NCBI GenBank assembly: GCA_002366795.1
Contig: DFBX01000083.1
Location: 1-64,000, forward strand
Direction: 5' to 3'
From: Rhodobacteraceae bacterium UBA3069
Lineage (GTDB): Bacteria; Pseudomonadota; Alphaproteobacteria; Rhodobacterales; Rhodobacteraceae
Length of the DNA stretch: 64,000 nt
Under the pieces are notes generated by a model that worked only from the letters and a program-made list of their open reading frames with translations, had not been told where the DNA came from and did no database searches. Position numbers and translations under genes: made by a program. Below, piece by piece: positions 51,139 to 59,709 of the stretch (the first letter of the stretch is position 1; every line of letters begins with the position of its first letter).

Positions 51139-51881
51139 CCCTGGACGACGCAATTGCAGAACTGAAAACCCATATCGAACCGGGCCGCGCTGACGGCATG
51201 GCAGGTTATCACAAGGTTCAGCGCGAATACCTGGGCATTCCCAATCCCGCCTTAAACGACGTGACAAAGGCGTGGCGACAGATGCTCAGCGTGCCCGAAC
51301 GGGTCGATCTGGCCCGCGCCCTGTGGGACACCAACATTTTCGAATGCCGCCTGGCTGCGGCGAAACTGCTGACGCAGGCGCGGATCAAGGACGATCAGGC
51401 GATCTGGGATCTGATCGTATCCTGGCTGCCCGATCTGGACAGCTGGGCGATTGCCGATCATGCCATGATGGCAGGGCAAAAGCGCCTTGTCGCCCACCCC
51501 GAGCGTAGCGAACAGGTGGCCGAGTGGACCAAATCGCAAAGCCACTGGGTGCGCCGCGCCGCCATGGTCGTGACCCTGCCCTATACCAAGCAGAACCACC
51601 CTAAACCCGAAGAAATGGCGATCCGCCAAAGGGTGCTGGAATGGGCCGCCGCCTATGTGCGCGACCCTGAATGGTTCATCCAGAAATCGGTGGCCTGGTG
51701 GCTGCGCGACCTGTCAAAACACGACCCGGACCGCGTGCGTTACTTTATGTCAAACCACGCCAAATACATGAAACCCTTTGCCCGCAAAGAGGCAGAGAAG
51801 TTCCTGCCCAAAGTGGTGGAATCGACCAATGCAAAGCCTGCGGATGCGGACACGCCCGAAGGCGACGCCGACGTGGAATGA
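51135..51881 (+). CDS. DNA alkylation repair protein (AlkD/HEAT-type)
   Basis: 248 residues with the AlkD-like HEAT-repeat pattern: MAGYHKVQREYLGIPNP, VPERVDLARALWDTNIFECRLAAAKLL, DSWAIADHAM, WVRRAAMVVTLPYTK and DPEWFIQKSVAWWLRDLSKHDPDRVRYFM. The family acts as a monofunctional DNA glycosylase on alkylated bases. The ATG overlaps the glmS stop by four bases, so it is probably expressed with the operon although unrelated in pathway. Confidence 0.88.
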   Translation: MTLDDAIAELKTHIEPGRADGMAGYHKVQREYLGIPNPALNDVTKAWRQMLSVPERVDLARALWDTNIFECRLAAAKLLTQARIKDDQAIWDLIVSWLPDLDSWAIADHAMMAGQKRLVAHPERSEQVAEWTKSQSHWVRRAAMVVTLPYTKQNHPKPEEMAIRQRVLEWAAAYVRDPEWFIQKSVAWWLRDLSKHDPDRVRYFMSNHAKYMKPFARKEAEKFLPKVVESTNAKPADADTPEGDADVE

Positions 51882-51891
51882 TGGTGCGGGC

Positions 51892-52392
51892 CTATTCTGC
51901 AAAGACCTGCAATTCGGGCAATCCGGTCAGCGGCGCATCCAGCAGGCGCATCGCCGCCAGTGAAATGCGGCTGCCCGCCGAATTCGGCCCCTTGATCGGA
52001 ATCAGGTCAACCTGCGCCGATTTGCCATTCGCCCCATAGCTGACCCTGCCCTTCTGCGCGGTTTTCACCAGCGGCGTTTCCAGCCAGAATCCCGGTTTCG
52101 CCGGATCGCCAAGCGAGGCGACAGTGGTGCCAATCGGCCCTGCCGCAGCAGGCGCGGGGGCGGCGGCGGCGGCGCGCTGTTCGGGCGTGGTGGTGTCGAA
52201 CTGTTCGACCGTGCGGGCGGCTTGCGGCGGGCGGACGGCATCTAGGGCCGCGCCCTCGGGGCGGGCCTGCGGGCGCATGGCCGCACCCTCTGCCCCCACG
52301 GCGGTTTCAGTGGTTTGGCCGGGCGCGTTTTTCTGCATCAACGCGCAACCGGACAGGGTAAGGCCACAAAGGGCAATCAGGATCGTTCTCAT
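51892..52392 (-). CDS. small lipoprotein with a Pro/Ala-rich stretch
   Basis: 166 residues: MRTILIALCGLTLSGC lipoprotein signal, then a low-complexity part, and C-terminal SAAQVDLIP-type region (GKSAQVDLIPIKGPNSAGSRISLAAMRLLDAPLTGLPELQVF). As far as I recall, homologues are present across Rhodobacterales, where database names such as D-galactarate dehydratase are wrong on length alone. ATG 52392 is chosen; the open frame to 52518 overlaps moaA. Function unknown; outer or inner membrane anchored. Confidence 0.75.
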   Translation of the reverse strand: MRTILIALCGLTLSGCALMQKNAPGQTTETAVGAEGAAMRPQARPEGAALDAVRPPQAARTVEQFDTTTPEQRAAAAAPAPAAAGPIGTTVASLGDPAKPGFWLETPLVKTAQKGRVSYGANGKSAQVDLIPIKGPNSAGSRISLAAMRLLDAPLTGLPELQVFAE

Positions 52393-52480
52393 ACGCACAG
52401 AATAGGGCCATGCGCCATTTGTCGCAATCACGCATACGTGCCCTTGCGTACCGACTGGCCCGTCGCCTAATGTCACCGGC

Positions 52481-53485
52481 ATGAAAACGCCCCTGATCGA
52501 TCCGTTCCAACGCGCCATTTCCTACCTACGGGTGTCCGTCACCGACCGCTGCGATTTCCGCTGCGTCTATTGCATGTCGGAAAACATGACCTTTCTGCCC
52601 AAGAAAGAACTGCTGACCCTGGAGGAGCTGGACCGCCTGTGCAGCACGTTCATCGGGCTGGGCGTGGAAAAACTGCGCATCACCGGGGGCGAGCCGCTGG
52701 TCCGCCGCGGCATCATGACATTTTTTGACGCCATGACCCGGCACCTGGGCAGCGGCGCGCTGCGTGAGCTGACCCTGACCACCAACGGCTCGCAACTGGG
52801 CCGCTTCGCGGATGATCTCTATGCTGCTGGCGTGCGGCGGGTGAATGTATCGCTCGATACGCTGGACGATCAGAAATTCGCCGACATCACCCGTTGGGGC
52901 CGCCTGCCCCAGGTGCTGAAAGGCATCGACGCCGCGCAAAATGCTGGGCTGCGCGTGAAAATCAACGCGGTGGCCCTGAAAGGCTTCAACGAGGACGAGC
53001 TGTTCAACATCCAGGACTGGTGCGCCGCCCGCGACATGGACCTCACCTTTATCGAGGTCATGCCCATGGGCGACATCGGCAACGAGGACCGGCTGGACCA
53101 ATATTGGAAACTGACCGACCTGCGCGCCCGCCTGACCGAACGGTTCACCGTGACCGATCTGCCTGAAAGCACGGGCGGTCCGGCGCGATACGTGCGGCTG
53201 GAAGAAACCGGACAGAAAATCGGCTTCATCACCCCGCTGTCGCATAATTTCTGCGAAAGCTGCAACCGCGTGCGCATCACATGCACCGGCGAGATCTACA
53301 CCTGCCTCGGTCAGGAAGGCCATTCCGACCTGCGCGCGCCCCTGCGCAGCAGCCCAGACGACGCGGTGCTGGAACAGGCGATCCGCAATGCCATCGCGCT
53401 GAAACCCAAGGGGCATGATTTCGATTATTCGCGCCAAGACGTGTCAGGCCGCGTGTCCCGCCACATGAGCCACACCGGCGGATGA
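52481..53485 (+). CDS. moaA: GTP 3',8-cyclase (molybdenum cofactor biosynthesis protein A)
   Basis: A 334-residue radical SAM enzyme that makes the cyclic intermediate from GTP, the first step of molybdopterin synthesis. The N-terminal SAM cluster is Cys24, 28, 31 (CDFRCVYCM); the C-terminal [4Fe-4S] cluster is FCESCNRVRITCTGEIYTC. ITGGEPL and the C-terminal Gly-Gly, required for MoaC partnership, are present. Its end overlaps the next gene (ATGA). Confidence 0.97.
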   Translation: MKTPLIDPFQRAISYLRVSVTDRCDFRCVYCMSENMTFLPKKELLTLEELDRLCSTFIGLGVEKLRITGGEPLVRRGIMTFFDAMTRHLGSGALRELTLTTNGSQLGRFADDLYAAGVRRVNVSLDTLDDQKFADITRWGRLPQVLKGIDAAQNAGLRVKINAVALKGFNEDELFNIQDWCAARDMDLTFIEVMPMGDIGNEDRLDQYWKLTDLRARLTERFTVTDLPESTGGPARYVRLEETGQKIGFITPLSHNFCESCNRVRITCTGEIYTCLGQEGHSDLRAPLRSSPDDAVLEQAIRNAIALKPKGHDFDYSRQDVSGRVSRHMSHTGG

Positions 53486-53934
53486 TTCCCCGCACGGCCC
53501 GCGCCCTGCGCGCCCTCGCCGCCGCCACGGCAGGGGCGCTTCTGGCCGCCATCACGGTCTGGGCCCATGTCATCTGGATCAATGGCACGGCGCTGACCAC
53601 GAGCAGCTACCCGATGTCCTCCGAACCCCTGACCAGGCTCACCCTTCTGCGCGACACGGGCCTGCCCAGCCTCGCACTGATCCCGCTGCTATGGGTGCTG
53701 GCCCTGCTCTCCGGCCCATGGCCACTGCGGTTTTTTTCGGCGCTTCTTTTCCTTGCCGGCTGGTACTGGCTGGCCGATGGCATCGCCAATCTTTTCGCCC
53801 TGCACTTCGGCAATACATGGGCCACGGGCGAAGCATTCGACGCACTGTTCTACCACCCCGTCGCCACACCCGCCCTGATGGGCCTGTCCCTGCTGGCCTA
53901 TATGGTGCTGCTGTCGCGGCTCAACCGCGCCTGA
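53482..53934 (+). CDS. four-helix membrane protein of unknown function
   Basis: 150 residues; the ATG overlaps the moaA stop by four bases. Hydrophobic segments near 10-30, 61-77, 79-96 and 126-144. A HxW-type motif (AHVIWINGTAL) follows the first helix. No recognisable family. Its role may be unrelated to molybdopterin. Confidence 0.65.
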   Translation: MIPRTARALRALAAATAGALLAAITVWAHVIWINGTALTTSSYPMSSEPLTRLTLLRDTGLPSLALIPLLWVLALLSGPWPLRFFSALLFLAGWYWLADGIANLFALHFGNTWATGEAFDALFYHPVATPALMGLSLLAYMVLLSRLNRA

Positions 53935-53953
53935 GGGCACCAGCGCCCCCGGC

Positions 53954-53973
53954 TTTCATTTTGCCAGAAATAC
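53954..53973 (+). repeat. dispersed intergenic motif, diverged copy 7
   Basis: TTTCATTTTGCCAGAAATAC, 19 bases past the 53934 stop, same orientation; it matches the core (ATT-TT...AAATAC) but not the middle. Confidence 0.4.
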
Positions 53974-54058
53974 TCCCCGCGGAGCGTCCCGTCACAGCCA
54001 GACACGCCAGCGCCCGAACCGGCGCGCAACGCCGCCAGATCAAAGCGCGCGCGACGGC

Positions 54059-54089
54059 GGGCAAGCCCCGCCCGAGCGCGGGCTTGCCC
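54059..54089. terminator. strong hairpin between convergent genes
   Basis: GGGCAAGCCC (54059-54068) pairs with GGGCTTGCCC (54080-54089), and the inner CGC/GCG pairs extend the stem. No T tract on either strand. It lies 8 bases past the amidohydrolase stop and may terminate with Rho or protect 3' ends. Confidence 0.5.
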
Positions 54090-54096
54090 CTCGCGA

Positions 54097-55260
54097 TCAG
54101 CCCACAGGCATCCGTTTCTCAACGATCTCGGCCCACCAGGAACAGCCCGCAGGGATCGCGTCATCGTTAAAGTTATACTCGGGGTGGTGCACCATCGCCG
54201 TGTCGCCGTTGCCGACCAGGATATAGGCGCCGGGCCGTTCCTCCAGCATAAAGGCGAAATCCTCGCCCCCCATGACCAATGGTGCCTCGGCACAGTCCCC
54301 GGCAACCGCGCGCGCCACGTCGGCGGCGAAATCGGTCTGTTCGGCGTGGTTTACCATCACCGGGTAATTGCGCACGTACTCCAGCGTCGCGGTCGCGCCG
54401 AAACTGGCGGCGATCCCTTCGACAATCGCGCCCAAACGGGTCTCGCACAGGTCGCGCATCTCGGGGCTCATGGTGCGCACGGTGCCCTTCATTTCGACCC
54501 GCTGCGGGATCACGTTGAATGCCTTGGAGCTTGATTCGATCGAGGTGATCGAGACCACGACATTTTCCACCGGGTCGGCATTGCGTGCCGCAATCGACTG
54601 CGCCGCCGTCACGATATGCGCCGCGACCACGGTGCTGTCGATCGTGTCATGCGGTTTCGCAGCATGTCCGCCGCGCCCTTCCACGGTGATTTCGAAAATA
54701 TCCGTGGCGGCGAAAAACGCGCCTTCGCGGATCGCGAATTGCCCGGTGGCAAGGCCCGGCCAGTTGTGCATCCCGTACACTTCCTGAATGCCGAAACGCT
54801 CCATCATGCCGTCCTCGCACATCTCGCGCCCGCCGCCGCCGCCCTCTTCGGCGGGCTGAAAGATCACCACGACGGTGCCGTCGAAATTGCGCGTCTCGGA
54901 CAGGTATTTTGCCGCGCCAAGCAGCATCGCGGTGTGCCCGTCATGGCCGCAGGCATGCATCGCCCCGTCGGTTTTCGACGCATAGTCCAGCCCGGTCTGT
55001 TCGTGGATCGGCAGCGCATCCATATCTGCGCGCAGGCCGATCACCTTGCCCGAACCGGTCTCGCGTCCCTTGATCACGCCCACCACGCCGGTGCGCCCGA
55101 TGCCTTCCACCACCTCTTCGCAGCCGAATGCGCGCAGCTTTTCGGCCACCACGCCCGCAGTGCGCACCGTGTCGAACAGGATCTCGGGGTGTTCATGCAG
55201 ATCACGGCGCCATTCGGTGATTTCGGGCAGCAATTCGGCAAAGCGGTTTTTGACGGGCAT
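54097..55260 (-). CDS. M20D-family amidohydrolase (hippurate hydrolase/amidase type)
   Basis: 387 residues, binuclear metal hydrolase of the M20D group that removes acyl groups from N-acyl amino acids. Motifs: EWRRDLHEHPEI, RADMDALPI, ACGHDGHTAML, FQPAEEGGGGG and MGGEDFAFML. Cytoplasmic. Substrate is not determinable, but the ABC importer beside it makes acylated or peptide substrates likely. The start at 55260 is preceded by AGGAGG about 10 bases upstream and then by a tandem operator-like repeat. Confidence 0.9.
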   Translation of the reverse strand: MPVKNRFAELLPEITEWRRDLHEHPEILFDTVRTAGVVAEKLRAFGCEEVVEGIGRTGVVGVIKGRETGSGKVIGLRADMDALPIHEQTGLDYASKTDGAMHACGHDGHTAMLLGAAKYLSETRNFDGTVVVIFQPAEEGGGGGREMCEDGMMERFGIQEVYGMHNWPGLATGQFAIREGAFFAATDIFEITVEGRGGHAAKPHDTIDSTVVAAHIVTAAQSIAARNADPVENVVVSITSIESSSKAFNVIPQRVEMKGTVRTMSPEMRDLCETRLGAIVEGIAASFGATATLEYVRNYPVMVNHAEQTDFAADVARAVAGDCAEAPLVMGGEDFAFMLEERPGAYILVGNGDTAMVHHPEYNFNDDAIPAGCSWWAEIVEKRMPVG

Positions 55261-55285
55261 GGGGGGCCTCCTGTTCGGGTTTTGA

Positions 55286-55315
55286 CTATTTGATCAAACT
55301 CTATTTGATCAAACT
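55286..55315 (-). promoter_or_regulatory. tandem 15-bp repeat with TTTGATCAAA palindromes
   Basis: CTATTTGATCAAACT occurs twice with no gap (55286-55300 and 55301-55315). Each holds a perfect palindrome TTTGATCAAA (55289-55298 and 55304-55313), one and a half helical turns apart. It is 25 bases upstream of the M20D start. A GntR-type regulator would fit; a similar TTTGATCAA lies at 59832. Confidence 0.5.
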
Positions 55316-55346
55316 GTGCCACCGCCCGCGCCCGCCCGCAAGCAGA

Positions 55347-56702
55347 TCAGATGTTCGGACCGGGGATAAGCGATGCCTTTTCCGTGAACCGCCCGAAACG
55401 AAAGCGCGTCAGCTCATGACCCGGCGCATCCTCCCGCGCCAGCGCCGCGGCGATGCGGCCAAAGGCGGGGCCGATGCCAAACCCGTGCCCGCACATGCCG
55501 GTCACGGCAATCAGCCCCGGCAGTGGCGCGATATGGTCCACCACCGGCACCACATCGGGCAGAACGTCGATCATGCCGGCCCATTTCTGCGACAGCTGAA
55601 CAGGGCCAAGTGTCGGAAATGCCTGCATGAAATCGCTGCGCAGCCGCGCCAGCCGCTTGGCATCCGGCGCGGGTGACAGCACGCGCATCCGCTCGAACGG
55701 GCTTTGGCCTTCGCCCCAGCGGCGGGCCGTGCCCCAGGCATCGGGAAAGCCCTTGGGCGCGAGCGGGCGCAGCCGCACGTCGAATGACCCTTCCAGCGCC
55801 AGCGGCAGATAGGCGCGCAGCGCGCGAAAGGCATCCGGCCCCACGTAAAGTTCGGAATAGGCGGCGGGGGCCAGCGTGAACCCGCCATCGGCGCGGCGGC
55901 GAAACGCCAGCCGGTCATCGACCCCCGCGCCCTGCAAATCCCCCGCCACAGGTGCGGTCGTCGCCACGTTGGACCGCACGGAAAGCTGCGGCAAAGCCAC
56001 CCCATGATTGCGCAGAAACAGCGCCGACCACGCGCCACCCGCCAGCACCACGGCACCGGCTTTTACACGCCCTGCTTCGGTCACCACGCCGGTGACGCGC
56101 CCCGCCTCGATGTCCAGCGCCCGCACGGCGCAGCCCTCGCGGATCATCACCCCATCGCGCGAGGCCAGCCGCGCCAGTTCCGGCACCGCGCCCCATGGTT
56201 CAGCCCGCATGTCGGTGGGGGTGTGCAGCGCGCCCGCCCAAGGGGCCGCCGCGCCGCGGTGCGTATCCCGCACGCCCGCCGCGTCCAGCAGGCGCGAGGA
56301 CACGCCCAATTCCCGCGCATCCTTCAACCAGTCCGCATAATCCGCCATGGTCTTGTCATTGCGCGCAAGGTAGCTGACGCCGACGGTTTTCACCCCCAGC
56401 CGCCCGCCGCATTCTGCATCCAGCGCGGGCCACAGCGCCTGCGCTTCCAATGCGATCGGAACTTCGGCCATGTCGCGGCCCTGCACGCGAATCCACCCCC
56501 AGTTGCGGGCCGATTGTTCAGCCGCCACCCGCCCCTTTTCCAGCAGCAGTACAGACATCCCCGCCCGCGCCGCATAAAGCGCGGTGGTCACGCCGATCAC
56601 CCCGCCGCCGATCACAACCAGGTCGGCGGCATCCGGCAAGGGCGCGGTGAACTCAAGCCCTTCCAACAGGCCATATTCAACGAAGAAAGGGCGGGCAGTC
56701 AA
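55347..56702 (-). CDS. FAD-dependent oxidoreductase (DAO/glycine-oxidase-like)
   Basis: About 451 residues of the DAO flavoprotein fold, oxidising amines such as D-amino acids or N-methyl amino acids. N-terminal Rossmann motif DLVVIGGGVIGVTTALYAARAG, then EKGRVAAEQSARNWGWIRVQGRDMAE, GGAWSALFLRNHG, and a C-terminal VTGMCGHGFGIGPAFGR segment contacting FAD. I use TTG 56702, just after the argE-like stop; the open frame extends further but inside that gene. Start uncertain. Confidence 0.78.
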   Translation of the reverse strand: MTARPFFVEYGLLEGLEFTAPLPDAADLVVIGGGVIGVTTALYAARAGMSVLLLEKGRVAAEQSARNWGWIRVQGRDMAEVPIALEAQALWPALDAECGGRLGVKTVGVSYLARNDKTMADYADWLKDARELGVSSRLLDAAGVRDTHRGAAAPWAGALHTPTDMRAEPWGAVPELARLASRDGVMIREGCAVRALDIEAGRVTGVVTEAGRVKAGAVVLAGGAWSALFLRNHGVALPQLSVRSNVATTAPVAGDLQGAGVDDRLAFRRRADGGFTLAPAAYSELYVGPDAFRALRAYLPLALEGSFDVRLRPLAPKGFPDAWGTARRWGEGQSPFERMRVLSPAPDAKRLARLRSDFMQAFPTLGPVQLSQKWAGMIDVLPDVVPVVDHIAPLPGLIAVTGMCGHGFGIGPAFGRIAAALAREDAPGHELTRFRFGRFTEKASLIPGPNI

Positions 56703-56706
56703 AGGG

Positions 56707-57864
56707 TTACAGCCGCTCCAGAAGGTCGCGCATGAATTGCTCTCCGGCGCGGAACTGCGCGATCTCGATGAATTCATCGGGCTGGTGCGCCTGTTCGATA
56801 TTGCCCGGCCCGCAGACCACGGCGGCCATGCCGCGGCGCTGGAAATACCCTGCCTCGGTCCCGTAGCTGACCACATGCGACCCATTATCGCCGGTCAACT
56901 GGCGCACGATGGTTTCTGCCTCGTTGCCCGGTTCGGGGCGCAGGCCGGGGCCGTTGAATTTTTCCTCCAACGTGATGAAACAGGACGGCTGGATCGCTTT
57001 CATCTCTGCCTCGATCCGGGCCACCTCGGCGCGCACGCGGGCTTCCCATTCCTCGGGTGTATCGCCGGGGACAAGCCGGACGGACAGCACGAAATGGCAA
57101 TCCTTGGCGGTGATGTTATGGGCGGTGCCGCCCACGATCATGCCGACATGGACATTGGACCAAGGCGGGTCGAACATCGCATCCTCGGCGCGGGGCGTTG
57201 CGGCCATCGCCTCGGCGTTCATGCGGTTGCCCCAATCGATCAGCTTGGCCCCTTCCATGATCGCGCTGACACCGCGATGCGCCAGCGACGAATGAATTTC
57301 AAAGCCGCGCACATGCACCTCCCAGGCCAGGCCGCCCTTGTGGGCGCTGACCGCCTGCATCTCGGTCGGCTCGCCGATGATCGCGGTCGAGGGCATGGGG
57401 AAATGCGGCAGCGCATCTTCCAGCAAAGGGTCCGCGCCGATCAGGCCGATTTCCTCGTCATAGGTCAGTGCCAGTTGCAGCGGGCTTTTGACCCCGCGGT
57501 GCTGTGCCTCGACCACGGCCCAGATCGCCAGCGCGTCAAATGATTTCATGTCGCAGCAACCGCGCCCGAAATACTTTCCGTCCCGTTCCGTGACCACGAA
57601 AGGATCGGTGGACCAATCCTGCCCGTCCACCGGCACCACGTCGGTATGGCCCGACAGGACCAGGGCGCCTTCCTCCCACGGGCCGGCATGGGCCCAAAGC
57701 CCCGCCTTCGGCTCGCTTGCGTGGATATGGCGATAGGTCTTCACCCCGTGGCCATCCAGATAGCCCTGAACCCAATCGATCAGGTCAAGGTTGCTGTCGC
57801 GCGAAACTGTCGGAAAACCGACCAGTTTTTCCATGATTTCATAAGGTGTCAGGCGCTCCATCAT
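56707..57864 (-). CDS. argE: acetylornithine deacetylase (M20 family)
   Basis: 385 residues, metal-dependent deacylase. Motifs: GHTDVVPVDGQDWSTDPF, RGCCDMKSFDALAIWAV, YDEEIGLIGADPLL and the metal-binding GTEAGYFQRRGMAAVVCGPGNIEQAHQPDEF. The sequence is closest to ArgE, but in this cluster the substrate may be another N-acetylated amino acid. It starts one base after the fused ATPase gene and ends 4 bases before the FAD oxidoreductase start. Confidence 0.85.
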   Translation of the reverse strand: MMERLTPYEIMEKLVGFPTVSRDSNLDLIDWVQGYLDGHGVKTYRHIHASEPKAGLWAHAGPWEEGALVLSGHTDVVPVDGQDWSTDPFVVTERDGKYFGRGCCDMKSFDALAIWAVVEAQHRGVKSPLQLALTYDEEIGLIGADPLLEDALPHFPMPSTAIIGEPTEMQAVSAHKGGLAWEVHVRGFEIHSSLAHRGVSAIMEGAKLIDWGNRMNAEAMAATPRAEDAMFDPPWSNVHVGMIVGGTAHNITAKDCHFVLSVRLVPGDTPEEWEARVRAEVARIEAEMKAIQPSCFITLEEKFNGPGLRPEPGNEAETIVRQLTGDNGSHVVSYGTEAGYFQRRGMAAVVCGPGNIEQAHQPDEFIEIAQFRAGEQFMRDLLERL

Positions 57865-59709
57865 TCAATACCCGCTGTCCGTGGTCAAAACCATGTGCCC
57901 CGGCGACACCTCGCGGTACTCGCTGGGCGCCGGATCAAACCCGACCTCGTGGATGGGCGAGGGGATGGGTTTGAAATTCAAATCTTTCTCCGATTTGCGC
58001 TGGCGCGGATCGGCGACAGGCACGGCCTTCATCAGGGCCTGCGTATAGGGGTGTTGCGGGTTTTCGAACACTGCGGCGCGCGGCCCCATTTCCACGATCC
58101 GGCCCAGATACATGACGGCAACATCATGGCTGACCCGTTCGACCACGGCCATGTCATGGCTGATGAACAGGAAGGACAGGCCCAGTTCGGCCTGCAATTC
58201 CATCATCAGGTTCAGCACCTGCGCCTGCACGCTGACATCCAGCGCCGATACCGCCTCGTCCGCAACGATCAGCTTGGGGTTCAACGCCAAAGCCCGCGCA
58301 ATCGCGACCCGCTGGCGCTGCCCGCCGGACAACTCGTGCGGGTAGCGGCGTTTGAAACTGCGCGGCAGTTCGACCCGGTCGAACAGCATATCCACCCGTT
58401 CCTGCAGGGCTTTTCCCTTGTGGGTGCCGTAATTCCACATCGGTTCGGCGACCTGATCGGCCAGCGACATCTGCGGATTCAGAGAGGCGAACGGGTCTTG
58501 GAACACCATCTGCATATCCTCGCGCGCGGCGTGTAGTTCGGCGTGGTTCAGGCCCAGAATATCGGTACCGTCCAGATTGACAGAGCCCGACAGCGGATCG
58601 ACCAGCCGCAAAAGGCTGCGCCCCACGGTGGATTTGCCGCAACCGGATTCGCCGACCAGCGACAGGGTGCGGCCCTTGTTGATGGTAAAGGAAACGTCCT
58701 CGACCGCGTGAACATTGGCGACGGTACGGCGCAGGAACCCGCCCTTGACGGGAAAGCGTATCACCAGGTTATTGACCTTCAGCAGTGGCGTGTCGGTGCC
58801 CTTGATCGGCATTGGAGTCACGTTTTCCGCCCCCAGCAGGCGCATCGGTTCCGGCAACGGCTTGCCCTTCATTTCCCCAAGACGCGGAACGGCGGCCAAA
58901 AGCGCGCGAGTGTAATCATGCTGAGGCTTTTCGAAAATCTCTTGAACCGTGCCCTCTTCAACCTTGTTGCCGCGGAACATGACCACCACGCGGTCGGCCA
59001 TCTGCGCCACCACGGACATATCGTGGGTGATGAACATCACTGCCGTGCCGGTTTCGCGCTTCAAACGGTCCATCAGGGCCAGAATTTCCGCCTGAATGGT
59101 CACATCCAGCGCCGTGGTCGGCTCGTCCGCAATCAGCAAACGCGGTTCGCAGGCCAAAGCCATGGCGATCACGACGCGCTGGCGCATCCCGCCCGACAAT
59201 TCATGCGGATATTGATGAATTCGGCGCTCTGCTTCGGGGATACGCACCTGTTTCAGCAACTCCAGCGCGCGGGCCTCTGCCTCTTTTTTAGTCATTCCCT
59301 TGTGAACGCGCAGGCCTTCGGTCAATTGGCGGCCCACGGTGAAAACCGGATTCAGCGCCGTCATCGGTTCCTGAAAGATCATCCCGATCTCGTTGCCGCG
59401 AATCGTGCGCATCAGCGATTGGTCGGCCTTGGCCAGATCAACCTCGCCCCCGCCCTTGCGGTCGAACAGCAATTTACCACCCACAATTTCGCCGCCGCCA
59501 TATTCCACCAGTCGCATAAGCGACAAGCTGGACACGGACTTGCCCGACCCAGATTCCCCCACGATACAGACGGTTTCGCCGGAATTGACGGTGAAAGAGA
59601 CATCTTCGACCCCCAGCACCGGGCCGTCCTTTGTCTGGAACTGAACCCGCAGGTTTTCGATCCGGGCGATAGGAGAGGCGCCGGGCGCCTCGCTCGTTTG
59701 GTCCAGCAT
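57865..59709 (-). CDS. dipeptide/oligopeptide ABC transporter ATP-binding protein, fused DppD-DppF
   Basis: 614 residues with two complete ATPase units. First: GESGSGKSVSSL Walker A, LSGGMRQRVVIAMALACEPRLLIADEPTTALD. Second: GESGCGKSTVGRSLLRL, LSGGQRQRVAIARALALNPKLIVADEAVSALD. In each, the PepT-type C-terminal segment follows (PQHDYTRALLAAVPRL; PQHPYTQALMKAVPV). Usually DppD and DppF are separate genes. ATG 59709 or 59724. It is divergent from the binding-protein and permease genes. Confidence 0.93.
   Translation of the reverse strand: MLDQTSEAPGASPIARIENLRVQFQTKDGPVLGVEDVSFTVNSGETVCIVGESGSGKSVSSLSLMRLVEYGGGEIVGGKLLFDRKGGGEVDLAKADQSLMRTIRGNEIGMIFQEPMTALNPVFTVGRQLTEGLRVHKGMTKKEAEARALELLKQVRIPEAERRIHQYPHELSGGMRQRVVIAMALACEPRLLIADEPTTALDVTIQAEILALMDRLKRETGTAVMFITHDMSVVAQMADRVVVMFRGNKVEEGTVQEIFEKPQHDYTRALLAAVPRLGEMKGKPLPEPMRLLGAENVTPMPIKGTDTPLLKVNNLVIRFPVKGGFLRRTVANVHAVEDVSFTINKGRTLSLVGESGCGKSTVGRSLLRLVDPLSGSVNLDGTDILGLNHAELHAAREDMQMVFQDPFASLNPQMSLADQVAEPMWNYGTHKGKALQERVDMLFDRVELPRSFKRRYPHELSGGQRQRVAIARALALNPKLIVADEAVSALDVSVQAQVLNLMMELQAELGLSFLFISHDMAVVERVSHDVAVMYLGRIVEMGPRAAVFENPQHPYTQALMKAVPVADPRQRKSEKDLNFKPIPSPIHEVGFDPAPSEYREVSPGHMVLTTDSGY

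Noticed and set aside
51892..52518. Naming the lipoprotein D-galactarate dehydratase
   Set aside because: The product is about 166 residues with a lipobox and no dehydratase motifs; that name would be an annotation carry-over.
55286..55315. FNR/FixK box (TTGAT-N4-ATCAA)
   Set aside because: The half-sites abut directly (TTTGATCAAA) without the four-base spacer required by FNR-type regulators.
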